A stretch of DNA of 15,755 nt from JAAXQD01 sp035529735 (lineage in GTDB: Bacteria; Desulfobacterota; Desulfobacteria; Desulfobacterales; UBA11574). Shown one piece after another: positions 6,336 to 13,881 of this stretch (position 1 is the first letter of the stretch; every line of letters begins with the position of its first letter). The position numbers were made by a program, and so were the translations under genes. The stretch covers positions 1-15,755 of the forward strand of contig DATKWE010000143.1 in the NCBI GenBank assembly GCA_035529735.1. The letters are read 5' to 3'. The notes beneath the pieces are model-generated. The model was not told the DNA's origin and did not search any database. It saw only the letters and a list, made by a program, of their open reading frames with translations.

Positions 6336-7175
6336 ATGAAACGATATTTTACCCTATTGAATGTTCTGTTAATTACAGCAGCTGTTTTTTTTATGGTTAA
6401 GGCCTTTTATAAAGTTGCCGGCGCCAAGATTGATCATGCGACGCCTTCCAAAGCTGCAGCCAGGCATGTAGTTCCAAATGAAGCGTCGACGCGGCATCCA
6501 TTGTCTGATTACAGAGACATCATTGAGCGTAATCTATTCAAAACAAAAACAGGGACCGGAGGCCGCCCCGAAAAACTCGACATCGAAAGCCTTACACCGA
6601 CGGATCTTAAGCTGAAACTGCTGGGAACCGTTACGGGTGACGAAAAAGAAGCCTATGCAGTCATTGAAGACACGGATGTAAAACGCCAGAATCTATACAA
6701 AATCGGGGATACCATCCAAAATGCAACCCTTAAGATGATTTTAAGAGAAAAGGTTGTACTCCATGTCAACGGCAAGGATGAAATTCTCGGAATAGAGAAA
6801 GTCCGAGAAGAGCGGAAAACAGATAGATCTTCCGAGAGAAAAAGTGCATCGAGTTCCCGAAATATAGCCATAAAACGATCACAGATAGATACGGCCCTCC
6901 AAGATGTCAACACCCTCATGAAGCAGGTCAGGATACAGCCGCATTTCCAAGATGGCAAGCCCGACGGCCTCCGCTTGACCGGTGTCAGGCCAAACTCCAT
7001 TTTTTATAAAATGGGATTAAAGAGCGGAGATATCATTGTCGGTGTTGATGGAAAAAATATCGAATCCGTGGATGACGCCTTAAAATTTTATCAAAGCCTC
7101 CAATCGGCTTCCAAGGTGCAGCTTCAGTTAAAACGAAGGGGCCGGCCGAAAACCATCGATTATAATATTGAATAA
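6336..7175 (+). CDS. gspC: Type II secretion system protein GspC
   Basis: GspC spans the periplasm and connects the inner-membrane platform to the GspD secretin, and it helps select substrates. The 279-residue product has a membrane helix at about 5-23. A homology region (HR) domain follows at about 58-155, starting YRDIIERNLFKT and including LKLLGTVTG and YAVIED. After a charged, low-complexity linker (about 155-180, rich in Arg, Glu and Ser), a C-terminal PDZ domain spans about 195-275 (GVRPNSIFYKMGLKSGDII followed by VDGKNI). No strong ribosome site is visible before the ATG. A small hairpin (TCACG/CGTGA, 6306-6320) lies in the 62-bp gap after gspN. A 338-bp gap with a palindromic repeat separates it from gspD, its binding partner. 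Confidence 0.92.
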   Translation: MKRYFTLLNVLLITAAVFFMVKAFYKVAGAKIDHATPSKAAARHVVPNEASTRHPLSDYRDIIERNLFKTKTGTGGRPEKLDIESLTPTDLKLKLLGTVTGDEKEAYAVIEDTDVKRQNLYKIGDTIQNATLKMILREKVVLHVNGKDEILGIEKVREERKTDRSSERKSASSSRNIAIKRSQIDTALQDVNTLMKQVRIQPHFQDGKPDGLRLTGVRPNSIFYKMGLKSGDIIVGVDGKNIESVDDALKFYQSLQSASKVQLQLKRRGRPKTIDYNIE

Positions 7176-7211
7176 GTGATAAATGTATGATAATATATAA
7201 AATGTTAAAAG

Positions 7212-7374
7212 TGATGGCGTTGTAAAAAGTCCCATCTACTGCGTTGGTGTATTTTTTCAGACACTCGGCATACTACATGTATGGCCTCGTTCCTGAAAAA
7301 ATACTACGCCTTGTATATGAACCTTTTTACTTAGCCATCTATAGTTGAATTCATGACTTTTTACGAGATCATCA
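7212..7374. repeat. Long nested palindromic repeat element between gspC and gspD
   Basis: The ends 7212-7231 and 7355-7374 are inverted repeats with 16 of 20 matches, sharing GTAAAAAGTC/GACTTTTTAC. Nested inside is a perfect 12-bp inverted repeat: GTATTTTTTCAG (7249-7260) with CTGAAAAAATAC (7293-7304). It is flanked by GCGT/ACGC, and at the tip an imperfect GGCATAC/GTATGGCC pair spans about 7268-7287. The whole element of about 163 bp can fold into one long cruciform. It has no ORF. From memory, very similar palindromes occur in multiple copies in Desulfobacterales genomes; this was not verified. It is non-coding and presumably mobile or extragenic. Confidence 0.65.
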
Positions 7375-7413
7375 AAAGTCCGTCAACCACAATCGGCATT
7401 CAAATAAATTATG

Positions 7414-7439
7414 ATGAATTCGTATCACATCGAATTCAT
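7414..7439 (+). terminator. AT-rich hairpin with T-run upstream of gspD
   Basis: ATGAATTCG (7414-7422) and CGAATTCAT (7431-7439) form a perfect 9-bp stem with an 8-base loop, followed by a T-rich stretch (TTTTGTTTTT, from 7439). This could act as a weak intrinsic terminator for the L-M-N-C transcript or attenuate entry into gspD. A smaller hairpin, GGGTT/AACCC (7477-7493), and an isolated TATAAT (7499-7504) lie between it and the gspD ATG. I do not see a matching -35 for the latter. The rest of 7375-7513 is AT-rich and shows no gene. Confidence 0.35.
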
Positions 7440-7513
7440 TTTGTTTTTAGATTTTTATCTTTAAAATGTGAAGATCGGGTTAAAACACAACCCTACGGTA
7501 TAATCGACGACAA

Positions 7514-9511
7514 ATGAGATCACACGCCTCCGGTTCAAAAGTTATCAGATGCTTGTTTATTTTAACGGTTATGATCTTGACGGTGCATCTATCCGTTGAG
7601 GTTCAGGCAGACACTTCCGAAAAGGTTCTCAAATCGCCCAAAAATAAAAAAACTACCCAGGAGAATCAGGATTCGGAAAGATTCATTTCCATAGATTTCA
7701 ATGATGTCGACATCAATGTTTTTATAAAATTTATCAGCGAGTTGACATCAAAGAACTTTATCGTCGATCAACGTGTAAAGGGAAAAGTGACGATAATTTC
7801 ACCCAGCAGAATTTCCATAAAAGAAGCTTACAGGGTTTTTGAATCGGTTCTGGAAGTCCATGGCTTTACCACCGTAAAATCCGGAGAAGTCATTAAAATT
7901 ATACCGTCTCCGGATGCACGATCAAAAAGTATTGAAACCCGGCTTAAAGAAGAAGCCGCCTCACCTGAAGATCGCGTTGTTACGCAACTGATATCTTTAA
8001 AATTCGCAAGTTCTTCTGAAATAAAAAAACTGTTCGCGCCATTGGTTTCTAAAAACAGCGTGATTCTGGCCTATCCTCCGACGAACATGTTGATTGTTAC
8101 CGATGTATATTCCAATATAAAACGGCTGATTCGAATCCTGAATGCCATCGATATTTCCGGCATGGGGCAGGAGCTTTCCATAATTCCGTTGGAATATGCC
8201 GATGCTGCAAAATTTGTGAAGATTCTCGATTCTGTTTTTCAGGAAAAGAGAAAAACCAAAGCACCGGATTTGGAAACAATCAAATTCGTGGCGGATGAGC
8301 GGACCAATACAATTATTGTGATGGCCAGCGAGGTCGAGACCTCAAGGATAAAAAAACTGATCGATATGCTCGACCGGGAAACGCCCAGGGGAAAAGAAAG
8401 GATCCATGTCTATTACCTTGAAAATGCCAATGCCGAGGATCTGGCAAAGGTCCTTCGGGAACTGCCGACGAAAAAGGCTGGGACACCCGAAGAGAGAAAA
8501 GTTCCGTTTATTTCGGAAAACGTCAAGCTGGCGGCCGATAAAGCGACCAACAGTCTGATTATCATGGCAGGCAAGGAGGATTACCAGGTCCTGGATGAGA
8601 TCATTAAGAAATTGGATGTTCCAAGGGCCATGGTGTATATCGAAAGCCTGATCATGGAAGTCGACGTGAACAAGGATTTTAAGCTCGGTGTCGAATGGAA
8701 GACGGGCGGCAAGACGACCATCGGCGGAAAAGAGGCCGCCATTGGGGGTGTATTTTCTTCACCGCTCAGCGTTCTGGGAAAAACGCCGCTTGCGACCTTA
8801 CCGTCTGCGGACGGTTTGTCCCTGGCCGTAATTACCGAAGCCATTACCATCGGCAATATCACATTCCCCAACCTTGCCGCAGTTGTAAATGCGTATAAAA
8901 AGGATAAAGATGTTCATATACTCTCGACCCCTCAGCTTCTGACCCTGGACAATCAGGAGGCCGTCATTATTGTGGGCAAAAACGTTCCCTATCAGACCCG
9001 ATCGTCCGCCGACGCCGGGATCGAGACATACAGTTCCTATGAGTACAAAGATGTTGGAATAACCTTAAAGATTACGCCGCAAATCAGCAAAGATCGGCTG
9101 GTTAACTTGAATATTTCTCAGGAAGTGACTAGACTCGATGAAGCCACAACCGCCTTGACTTCAACGGATCGTCCGACCACATTAAAGCGGAGCATCGACA
9201 CCACGGTCATTGTAAAAGACGGGAGTACCGTTATCATCGGCGGCCTGATCGACGAAAGCATTTCAGAAATAGAATATAAGGTCCCCTGCCTGGGAGACGT
9301 CCCTTTTTTCGGGTATCTGTTCAAATCGACGTCAAGGGGAAGTGAAAAGACCAATCTTTATGTGTTTATCCAACCCACGGTTGTCAGCAGCCCTGCCGAG
9401 GCACAGACGCTTTTGGAAAGCAAAAAGAAGGAAGTCGATCAGATCAAAGCAGGGAAAATCAAAATGTACGAAAAACAACCTGACAGCACCGGACCCGAAT
9501 CCAAACAATAA
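7514..9511 (+). CDS. gspD: Type II secretion system outer-membrane secretin GspD
   Basis: GspD forms the gated outer-membrane channel. The 665-residue product has a Sec signal peptide (basic start, hydrophobic core at about 13-28, cleavage near VQA|D at 32). An N0 domain follows at about 57-131 (ISIDFNDVDINVFIKFISELTSKN begins it). Three KH-like domains come next: N1 about 155-215, N2 about 221-290, N3 about 295-370. The secretin domain spans about 372-625, including VYIESLIMEVDVN, ILSTPQLLTLDNQEA, VGKNVPYQT, VIIGGLID and VPCLGDVPFFGYLFK. A charged 35-40-residue tail follows. No Cys lies at a lipobox, so it is not itself a lipoprotein and may need a pilotin or an S-domain substitute. The ATG has no evident ribosome site. 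It is intact and of normal length. Confidence 0.95.
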   Translation: MRSHASGSKVIRCLFILTVMILTVHLSVEVQADTSEKVLKSPKNKKTTQENQDSERFISIDFNDVDINVFIKFISELTSKNFIVDQRVKGKVTIISPSRISIKEAYRVFESVLEVHGFTTVKSGEVIKIIPSPDARSKSIETRLKEEAASPEDRVVTQLISLKFASSSEIKKLFAPLVSKNSVILAYPPTNMLIVTDVYSNIKRLIRILNAIDISGMGQELSIIPLEYADAAKFVKILDSVFQEKRKTKAPDLETIKFVADERTNTIIVMASEVETSRIKKLIDMLDRETPRGKERIHVYYLENANAEDLAKVLRELPTKKAGTPEERKVPFISENVKLAADKATNSLIIMAGKEDYQVLDEIIKKLDVPRAMVYIESLIMEVDVNKDFKLGVEWKTGGKTTIGGKEAAIGGVFSSPLSVLGKTPLATLPSADGLSLAVITEAITIGNITFPNLAAVVNAYKKDKDVHILSTPQLLTLDNQEAVIIVGKNVPYQTRSSADAGIETYSSYEYKDVGITLKITPQISKDRLVNLNISQEVTRLDEATTALTSTDRPTTLKRSIDTTVIVKDGSTVIIGGLIDESISEIEYKVPCLGDVPFFGYLFKSTSRGSEKTNLYVFIQPTVVSSPAEAQTLLESKKKEVDQIKAGKIKMYEKQPDSTGPESKQ

Positions 9512-9572
9512 GGACTGCCGTCGTTCAATATAACTTAACACTATAGAAACTTCCTTCAACCCTTCAAACACC

Positions 9573-11333
9573 ATGCAAAAACATTTTACCCAGATACTCA
9601 AAGACACCTTCGAGGTTTCAGAAGAAGATTTAAAAGAGGCGCAAAGGATAAAAACCGAAAAAGGCGGCGATTTCGGAGAAACACTCGTAGCAAAAAAAAT
9701 CATTACCGAAAGACAGCTTCTCGAAGCTTTAAGCATCCAATACGACATTCCTTTCTGGCCGGAACTGCCCCTTGAAAATTTTAAAACCGATTTTACCGAC
9801 CATGTTCCGATTCAATTTTTAAAAAAATACAACATGGTTCCTTTGATAAAAGGACGTCCGGATTTCGATACCGACAAAAGATTGCACGACGAGGATCGAC
9901 ACCATAAAAAAGAAGATTTTTTCAACTCGGATTCGGCCATCGCCGTAAACGACCCGGCCTGTATACAACCCATCGATGACCTTATCAAGATTCTCGGCAT
10001 CCATGACGTTAAGCTCGTTCTTTCAACAAAGGACGCAATTCTATTTGCCATAAATATATCGTATGATCTCAGCAGGGGCTCGGCCGAGCAGCTTGTCCAG
10101 GATATGGAAGAAAACGGCAGTGCCATTATCAGTGAGATCGAGGAAAAGGCGGACCTGCTGGATGACATCAGTGATGCACCGATCATAAAACTTGTGAACC
10201 ATATTATTTCACAATCCGTTAAAGCCCGTGCCAGCGATATTCACATCGAACCCTACCAGGACAGTTTCAAAGTGCGCTATCGCGTTGACGGTATTCTATA
10301 TGACCTGCTGTCCCCTCCAAAATGGATCCAGCCTGCGCTTATCTCCAGAATCAAGGTCATGGCGAAGATGAACATTGCGGAAAAACGTCTTCCCCAGGAC
10401 GGTCGTCTGGACGTCAAAATCGGCAATCAGCAGATCGATGTGCGGGTATCCACCATTCCGACGTCGTTTGGAGAGCGTCTGGTGCTCAGGCTTCTTGACA
10501 AATCAGCTTCCTTGATTTCACTTTCGGATCTCGGAATTGTATCGGACAAACTCGATACCATCGAAAACCTTGTCAAGTCTCCGAATGGTATTATCCTTGT
10601 TACCGGCCCCACCGGCAGCGGAAAAACAACGACGCTTTATGCAATCCTCTCGTCCATCAATAGGCCGGATATCAACATAATCACCATTGAAGATCCCATT
10701 GAATATAAGATCGAAGGGATCAGTCAAATACAGGTAAATCCGAAAATAACCCTTACTTTTGCCAGCGGACTCAGGTCGATTGTCCGGCAGGATCCCGACG
10801 TCATTCTGGTCGGTGAAATACGGGATAGGGAGACGGCGGACATCGCGGTCCAGTCGGCACTCACAGGCCATCTTGTTTTTTCCACACTCCACACCAACGA
10901 TTCTGCAAGCGCGATTACCCGCCTTGTAGACATCGGTGTTGAACCCTTTCTAATTTCATCATCGGTCCTGGCGGTTGTTGCCCAGAGACTGGTCCGGGTT
11001 CTTTGTAAAAGTTGCAAAGAGCCTTACACACCCGATGACGCTGCATTGAAAAGCATCGGGATAAACGCCGATCAATGTCGGGAAGCTGTTATTTACAAAT
11101 CCATAGGATGTGAAAACTGTTTTTTCACCGGCTACAAAGGTCGGAAAGGCATTTTTGAAATTATGCTGTTGGATGCCAGTTTAAAAAGCCTTATATTAAA
11201 GACCCATGATTCCAACAGTATAAAAACCGAGGCGTTGAATCTGAATATGGTCACTTTGCGCCAAGACGGTGTACAAAAGGTGTTAAGAGGGATTACTACC
11301 ATAGAAGAGGTTTTCCGGGTCACCCAAAAATGA
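9573..11333 (+). CDS. gspE: Type II secretion system ATPase GspE
   Basis: GspE is the cytoplasmic hexameric ATPase that drives pseudopilus assembly through GspL. The 586-residue product has an N-terminal GspE/PilB (MshEN) domain (about 1-160). The catalytic core has Walker A GPTGSGKTTT (345-354), an Asp box (TIEDPIEY, 371-378), Walker B DVILVGEIRD (409-418) and a His box (HLVFSTLHTND, 433-443). The zinc-binding tetracysteine motif is complete: C478 and C481, then C513 and C516. The N-terminal domain carries a charged, His-rich insertion at about 95-120 (within PDFDTDKRLHDEDRHHKK) between the strands preceding VNDPACIQPIDDL; relatives usually have a short turn there. The 61-bp gap after gspD has no visible terminator. 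No gspF follows. Confidence 0.95.
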   Translation: MQKHFTQILKDTFEVSEEDLKEAQRIKTEKGGDFGETLVAKKIITERQLLEALSIQYDIPFWPELPLENFKTDFTDHVPIQFLKKYNMVPLIKGRPDFDTDKRLHDEDRHHKKEDFFNSDSAIAVNDPACIQPIDDLIKILGIHDVKLVLSTKDAILFAINISYDLSRGSAEQLVQDMEENGSAIISEIEEKADLLDDISDAPIIKLVNHIISQSVKARASDIHIEPYQDSFKVRYRVDGILYDLLSPPKWIQPALISRIKVMAKMNIAEKRLPQDGRLDVKIGNQQIDVRVSTIPTSFGERLVLRLLDKSASLISLSDLGIVSDKLDTIENLVKSPNGIILVTGPTGSGKTTTLYAILSSINRPDINIITIEDPIEYKIEGISQIQVNPKITLTFASGLRSIVRQDPDVILVGEIRDRETADIAVQSALTGHLVFSTLHTNDSASAITRLVDIGVEPFLISSSVLAVVAQRLVRVLCKSCKEPYTPDDAALKSIGINADQCREAVIYKSIGCENCFFTGYKGRKGIFEIMLLDASLKSLILKTHDSNSIKTEALNLNMVTLRQDGVQKVLRGITTIEEVFRVTQK

Positions 11334-11354
11334 AGGTTTCATAAAAAATAAGCA

Positions 11355-11747
11355 ATGAAAAAAAGATTTGGTTTCATCATTTGTTGTGTAATTTTAAACG
11401 TATTTTGGAGCAGCGCTTTCGCCCGGCAGGAGATGAATCTCGCTGATAATCCAAAACGTTTACATGCGGCTGCAGAAAAACAGGGGAGCCCTCTCCTTTA
11501 TCCCTTAAAGTTTTATAGAGATTATATTTCAAGTGCCGACGGTGATCGTTGCCCCATGTATCCGACATGTTCCCAGTACTGTACCGATGCCGTCAAAAAA
11601 CATGGTTCCCTTACGGGCTGGATCATGTGCAGTGACCGTCTAATGCGTTGCGGCAGAGACGAGACAAAAGTATCAGCCCCGGTCTGGATAAACGGTGAAA
11701 AGCGCAACTACGACCCTGTGAGTAATAACGATTTCTGGCGGCAATAA
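11355..11747 (+). CDS. YidD-like protein with an N-terminal signal peptide
   Basis: The core at about residues 47-101 matches the YidD family (membrane protein insertion efficiency factor): LYPLKFYRDYIS, then CPMYPTCSQYCTDAVKKHG, then DRLMRCGRD. Ordinary YidD is about 70-90 residues, cytoplasmic, and encoded by rnpA-yidC loci. This one is 130 residues, starts with MKKRFGFIICCVILNVFWSSAFA (a classic signal peptide, cleavage likely after AFA at 23), and has a C-terminal extension (VWINGEKRNYDPVSNNDFW). Besides the three family cysteines (66, 72, 99) it has Cys76 and Cys92, which could form disulfides if the protein is periplasmic. It lies 21 bp after gspE and 5 bp before the TPR gene. Family membership is clear; the function in this context is unknown, and I avoid calling it yidD proper. 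Confidence 0.8.
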   Translation: MKKRFGFIICCVILNVFWSSAFARQEMNLADNPKRLHAAAEKQGSPLLYPLKFYRDYISSADGDRCPMYPTCSQYCTDAVKKHGSLTGWIMCSDRLMRCGRDETKVSAPVWINGEKRNYDPVSNNDFWRQ

Positions 11748-11752
11748 TTATT

Positions 11753-12721
11753 ATGCGGATCCGAAACATTTGCTTTGACTCTCAGTTCATCGTTCTCGTT
11801 ACGCTGTTTTTTCTTTTTATCCCCTTTTCAAAATCTGTTGCCGGCTCCGAAACTCCTTCGGACAGCAAACCTTCTGTAATGATAACGCCGGACAAACAGT
11901 TCAATTATGCAGAGAACCTTTTTTCCAACAACGATTATTCGACGGCCGTTATGGAATACAAGCGGTTTATCTATTTCTTTCCGGAGGATAAGCGGGTGGA
12001 ACGGGCAATGTACCAAACCGGCATGTCGTATTACCTCGAAGGGGATTTCAAGGCGGCCGTCGATTCATTTCAAAAATTAGCCGATGAATATGTGGATACC
12101 GATTATGCCATAAAATCGTATTTTAAGATCAGTGAAGCCTACATGAAACTAAATTCCTTCGATTCTGCTATCATCAATCTCAACAATCTTATTGTGGTCG
12201 CGCACAATGAGGATGTAAGGGATGAAGCCTACTACCGGCTCGGGTGGATTTATCTTGAAATGGCATCCTGGGAAAAGGGCAGACAATACTTTTCAAAAAT
12301 AAGTGTTAAAAATAAAGATAAATACAGACTTGAAAAACTGGCTGCTGAACTTGACACGGAAAAATTAATTCCAAAAAAGAACCCGAAGCTGGCGGGGTTT
12401 TTATCTGTTATTCCCGGGGCAGGATATCTTTATTGTGAAAGATACCAGGATGCGCTGATTGCTTTTTTGTTCAATGGTGCTCTCATATACGCCGCCTATG
12501 AGTCTTTCGATGCGGAGAACCCTGCACTTGGGGGACTCCTTGCTTTTGTGGAAGTGGGTTTTTATGCCGGAAACATATACGGTGCCGTAACAAGTGCTCA
12601 CAAATACAACCGAAAAAAAACCGGTCTTTTTTTAGAAAGATTAAAAGACAATGTGAAAATTAACCTTTCGGCCGATGTCAGGAACAAAGGTGTTTGTCTT
12701 TCTTTTCAGTTTGGTTTTTAG
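11753..12721 (+). CDS. Exported tetratricopeptide-repeat protein with hydrophobic C-terminal domain
   Basis: The 322-residue product has a signal peptide or N-terminal anchor (hydrophobic at about 12-30, possible cleavage after SVAG). Three or more TPR-like helix pairs span about residues 46-185 (FNYAENLFSNNDYSTAVMEYKRF, YQTGMSYYLEGDFKAAVDSF, YFKISEAYMKLNSFDSAI, YRLGWIYLEMASWEKGRQYF), resembling BamD/YbgF-type TPR proteins. After a charged linker comes a hydrophobic block at about 213-282: AGFLSVIPGAGYLYCERYQDALIAF, then a possible pair of membrane helices. The C-terminus is amphipathic and ends LSFQFGF with an aromatic last residue, like an outer-membrane beta-signal. It is 5 bp downstream of the YidD-like gene, so co-translation is very likely. 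I do not recognise a named function; an envelope assembly or scaffold role is inference. Confidence 0.75.
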   Translation: MRIRNICFDSQFIVLVTLFFLFIPFSKSVAGSETPSDSKPSVMITPDKQFNYAENLFSNNDYSTAVMEYKRFIYFFPEDKRVERAMYQTGMSYYLEGDFKAAVDSFQKLADEYVDTDYAIKSYFKISEAYMKLNSFDSAIINLNNLIVVAHNEDVRDEAYYRLGWIYLEMASWEKGRQYFSKISVKNKDKYRLEKLAAELDTEKLIPKKNPKLAGFLSVIPGAGYLYCERYQDALIAFLFNGALIYAAYESFDAENPALGGLLAFVEVGFYAGNIYGAVTSAHKYNRKKTGLFLERLKDNVKINLSADVRNKGVCLSFQFGF

Positions 12722-12762
12722 TCTGGATTGGGAATGAACCGATTTAACCTGCAGAGAATCAT

Positions 12763-13881
12763 TTGAAATTTTTATTCCTGGAATCTTTTTTTGGCGGATC
12801 ACATCGGGATTTTGCCCAAGGCCTCATTTCACACTCCCGGCACAGAATCGACCTTGTCAAGCTGCCCGCTCGTTTCTGGAAATGGCGGATGCGAGGGGCG
12901 GCCCTATACTTTGTGAAAAAAATTCCCTCTCTTAAAGACTACAAAGGATTGATTACCACCGACCTTATGAGTCTGTCGGATTTTAAGGCCCTATGGGGCC
13001 AGTTCTGTCCGCCTTCCCTGGTTTATTTTCATGAGAATCAATTTACCTATCCATTGGCGCCGGGTGAAAGCAGGGATTTTCAGTATGGTTTCACAGACAT
13101 CACCACATCCCTTGCAGCAGACAAGATTCTTTTTAATTCCCGGACCCACTTTGATGCATTTTTCTCGAGCCTTCCAGAATTTTTAAAAATGATGCCCGAA
13201 TACCGGCCGACGTGGGTGATCGAAGCAATACGCAACAAGACCGGGGTCCTCTATCCAGGATGTCATTTTCCGGCTGCAGACCTTCCGCTGCCGCGTTCTG
13301 TTCCCGAAACCGACGAACCGCTGTTGATCATCTGGAATCATCGCTGGGAATTTGACAAAAACCCTTCGGCTTTTTTCGAAGCGCTGGATGCCATACTCGA
13401 ACGGGGTCTGGATTTTCGTCTTGCACTTTTGGGAGAAAACTTCCAGATGGTCCCCAAAGCGTTTATCGCCGCCAGAGAACGTCTTAAGAACCGGATCGTT
13501 TGTTACGGCTATGAAGCATCCAAAGAAAAATACCATGAATGGCTGATGAAAGGAAATATCGTAATCAGCACGGCAAATCAGGAAAATTTCGGCATTTCGG
13601 TGGTGGAAGCGATTCGTTACGGCTGTATCCCGCTGTTGCCTGACCGGCTGTCATACCCGGAAATCATTCCAAAGGCCTTCCATGATGATTTCCTCTATAA
13701 AGATCAGACGGAACTGATCGAGAAACTGTGCTTTCTTATCTTGAATTTTTCCCAATTTGAAGTAAAACGACAAAATCTATCTGAAGCGATGTGCCGTTTT
13801 GCCTGGGAAGAACTGATTGATCAATATGATGCGGTGTTGGAAAATTTGGCAGAAACGAGGTGCTATAATGTCAAGGGATAA
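12763..13881 (+). CDS. DUF3524 / tRNA-queuosine alpha-mannosyltransferase-type glycosyltransferase
   Basis: The 372-residue product has an N-terminal DUF3524 domain (about 1-170) with hallmark segments FLFLESFFGGSHRDFA and LVYFHENQFTYPL (87-98), then a GT4-type catalytic domain with IIWNHRWEFDKNPSAFF (189-205) and the E-x7-E motif at E274/E282 (ENFGISVVE). Animal members (QTMAN/GTDC1) transfer mannose from GDP-mannose to queuosine at the wobble base of tRNA-Asp. The bacterial homologues share the fold and may do the same, but this is inferred from family only. The start is TTG at 12763: it places Met directly before KFLFLE, and no better in-frame start is near. The 3' end overlaps the next gene by 14 bases. 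It starts 41 bp after the TPR gene. Confidence 0.85.
   Translation: MKFLFLESFFGGSHRDFAQGLISHSRHRIDLVKLPARFWKWRMRGAALYFVKKIPSLKDYKGLITTDLMSLSDFKALWGQFCPPSLVYFHENQFTYPLAPGESRDFQYGFTDITTSLAADKILFNSRTHFDAFFSSLPEFLKMMPEYRPTWVIEAIRNKTGVLYPGCHFPAADLPLPRSVPETDEPLLIIWNHRWEFDKNPSAFFEALDAILERGLDFRLALLGENFQMVPKAFIAARERLKNRIVCYGYEASKEKYHEWLMKGNIVISTANQENFGISVVEAIRYGCIPLLPDRLSYPEIIPKAFHDDFLYKDQTELIEKLCFLILNFSQFEVKRQNLSEAMCRFAWEELIDQYDAVLENLAETRCYNVKG

Noticed and set aside
7499..7504. TATAAT just before gspD as a promoter
   Set aside because: There is no -35 match at suitable spacing and it would leave almost no leader before the ATG, so I do not call a promoter.
9332..9748. 138-codon open frame on the minus strand across the gspD-gspE junction
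   Set aside because: It is antisense to two well-supported genes and has no conserved features.
11355..11747. Calling the YidD-like gene an ordinary yidD
   Set aside because: The signal peptide, extra cysteines, C-terminal extension and lack of rnpA/yidC neighbours make the standard role doubtful, so no gene symbol was given.
13817..13867. Longer start for the GT4 glycosyltransferase
   Set aside because: The ATG at 13868 has a well-spaced GAGG and the conserved N-terminus begins soon after; the 17 extra residues would lie deep inside the preceding gene.
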